NCBI GenBank assembly: GCA_030615705.1
Contig: JAUWYT010000133.1
Span: 1 to 5,631 of the forward strand
Source of the DNA: Chloroflexota bacterium
GTDB taxonomy: Bacteria; Chloroflexota; Anaerolineae; VGOG01
Reading direction: 5' to 3'
Length of the DNA: 5,631 bases
This document shows positions 5,386 to 5,631 of this stretch, one piece after another; the stretch's first letter is position 1, and each line of letters opens with the position of its first letter. A program made the translations under genes and the position numbers. The notes beneath the pieces are model-generated. The model was not told where the DNA came from and made no database searches. It saw only the letters and a list, made by a program, of their open reading frames with translations.

Positions 5386-5631
5386 ATGCCAGCCCCAGTT
5401 AACGTGAAACTTCCGCATCCAAGGGTCTCAGTAGCTAATTGGTCACAGGAATCAGCAGAATGGACTGCACTGAACAATGCGGTGGGGGGTAACTCAGACT
5501 TTTATCCATTGACCGTCAAGGCAGCCTATGTCATAGGGATAATACACGACCTGTGCGAGAGTGTCACTTGTCTGCTCAAGCATCCACATGTGCGCGAAAC
5601 AACCTACATCCCGGCGTATGGCGTCTTTGCG
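5386..5631 (+). CDS. Start of an unknown protein gene, cut by the right edge
   Basis: An open frame runs from ATG 5386 to the last base without a stop, giving at least 82 residues (MPAPVNVKLPHPRVSVANWS at the start, YIPAYGVFA at the cut end). A near-ideal ribosome site, AAGGAGG (5372-5378), lies seven bases upstream, which strongly supports a real gene. I do not recognise the family. It shows no signal peptide or clear membrane helix; YPLTVKAAYVIGIIHDLCESVTCLLKH looks like an amphipathic helical stretch with two cysteines. Its codons differ from the upstream genes: TCA for serine four times and ATA for isoleucine three times in 82 codons. That hints at a different origin or a lower expression class. 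Confidence 0.8.
   Translation, partial: MPAPVNVKLPHPRVSVANWSQESAEWTALNNAVGGNSDFYPLTVKAAYVIGIIHDLCESVTCLLKHPHVRETTYIPAYGVFA

Overview
The window looks like a piece of a moderately GC-rich bacterial chromosome, most likely from the Chloroflexota (Anaerolineae-like). This placement is an inference. It rests on the gene set (dnaJ, prmA, rsmE and a c-di-AMP-binding PII-like gene in a row), the protein style, the use of TTG starts, and a G-rich heptamer repeat between genes. No rRNA or other marker in the window settles it.

Layout. Positions 1-194 are non-coding. They hold a textbook sigma-70 promoter on the minus strand that fires out of the left edge toward a gene not in view. From 195 to 3427 four genes run on the plus strand with gaps of 15, 65 and 36 bases: dnaJ (co-chaperone), prmA (ribosomal protein L11 methyltransferase, TTG start), rsmE (16S rRNA m3U1498 methyltransferase) and a small PII-like cyclic-di-AMP receptor of the PstA/DarA family. 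They look like one operon for protein folding and ribosome modification with a second-messenger receptor at its end. The prmA-rsmE junction carries six tandem TTGGAGG-type heptamers followed by an inverted copy. These form a long hairpin and supply the last codons and the stop of prmA. rsmE carries an in-frame low-complexity insertion, also built from nested palindromes.

Positions 3428-3580 form a structured leader. It contains a stretch that closely resembles the 3' half of the ydaO-type c-di-AMP riboswitch, although the 5' half is not visible, and then a strong intrinsic terminator. Next comes a membrane-anchored clan GH-A glycoside hydrolase, which I start at a TTG at 3581, downstream of the terminator. 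A c-di-AMP receptor gene, a c-di-AMP-aptamer-like fragment and an extracytoplasmic glycosidase side by side are the most interesting part of the window.

Positions 5243-5385 hold a candidate promoter inside a long imperfect inverted repeat. It leads to a new gene starting at 5386 with a strong ribosome binding site. That gene is open to the right edge, and its first 82 residues match no family I recognise.
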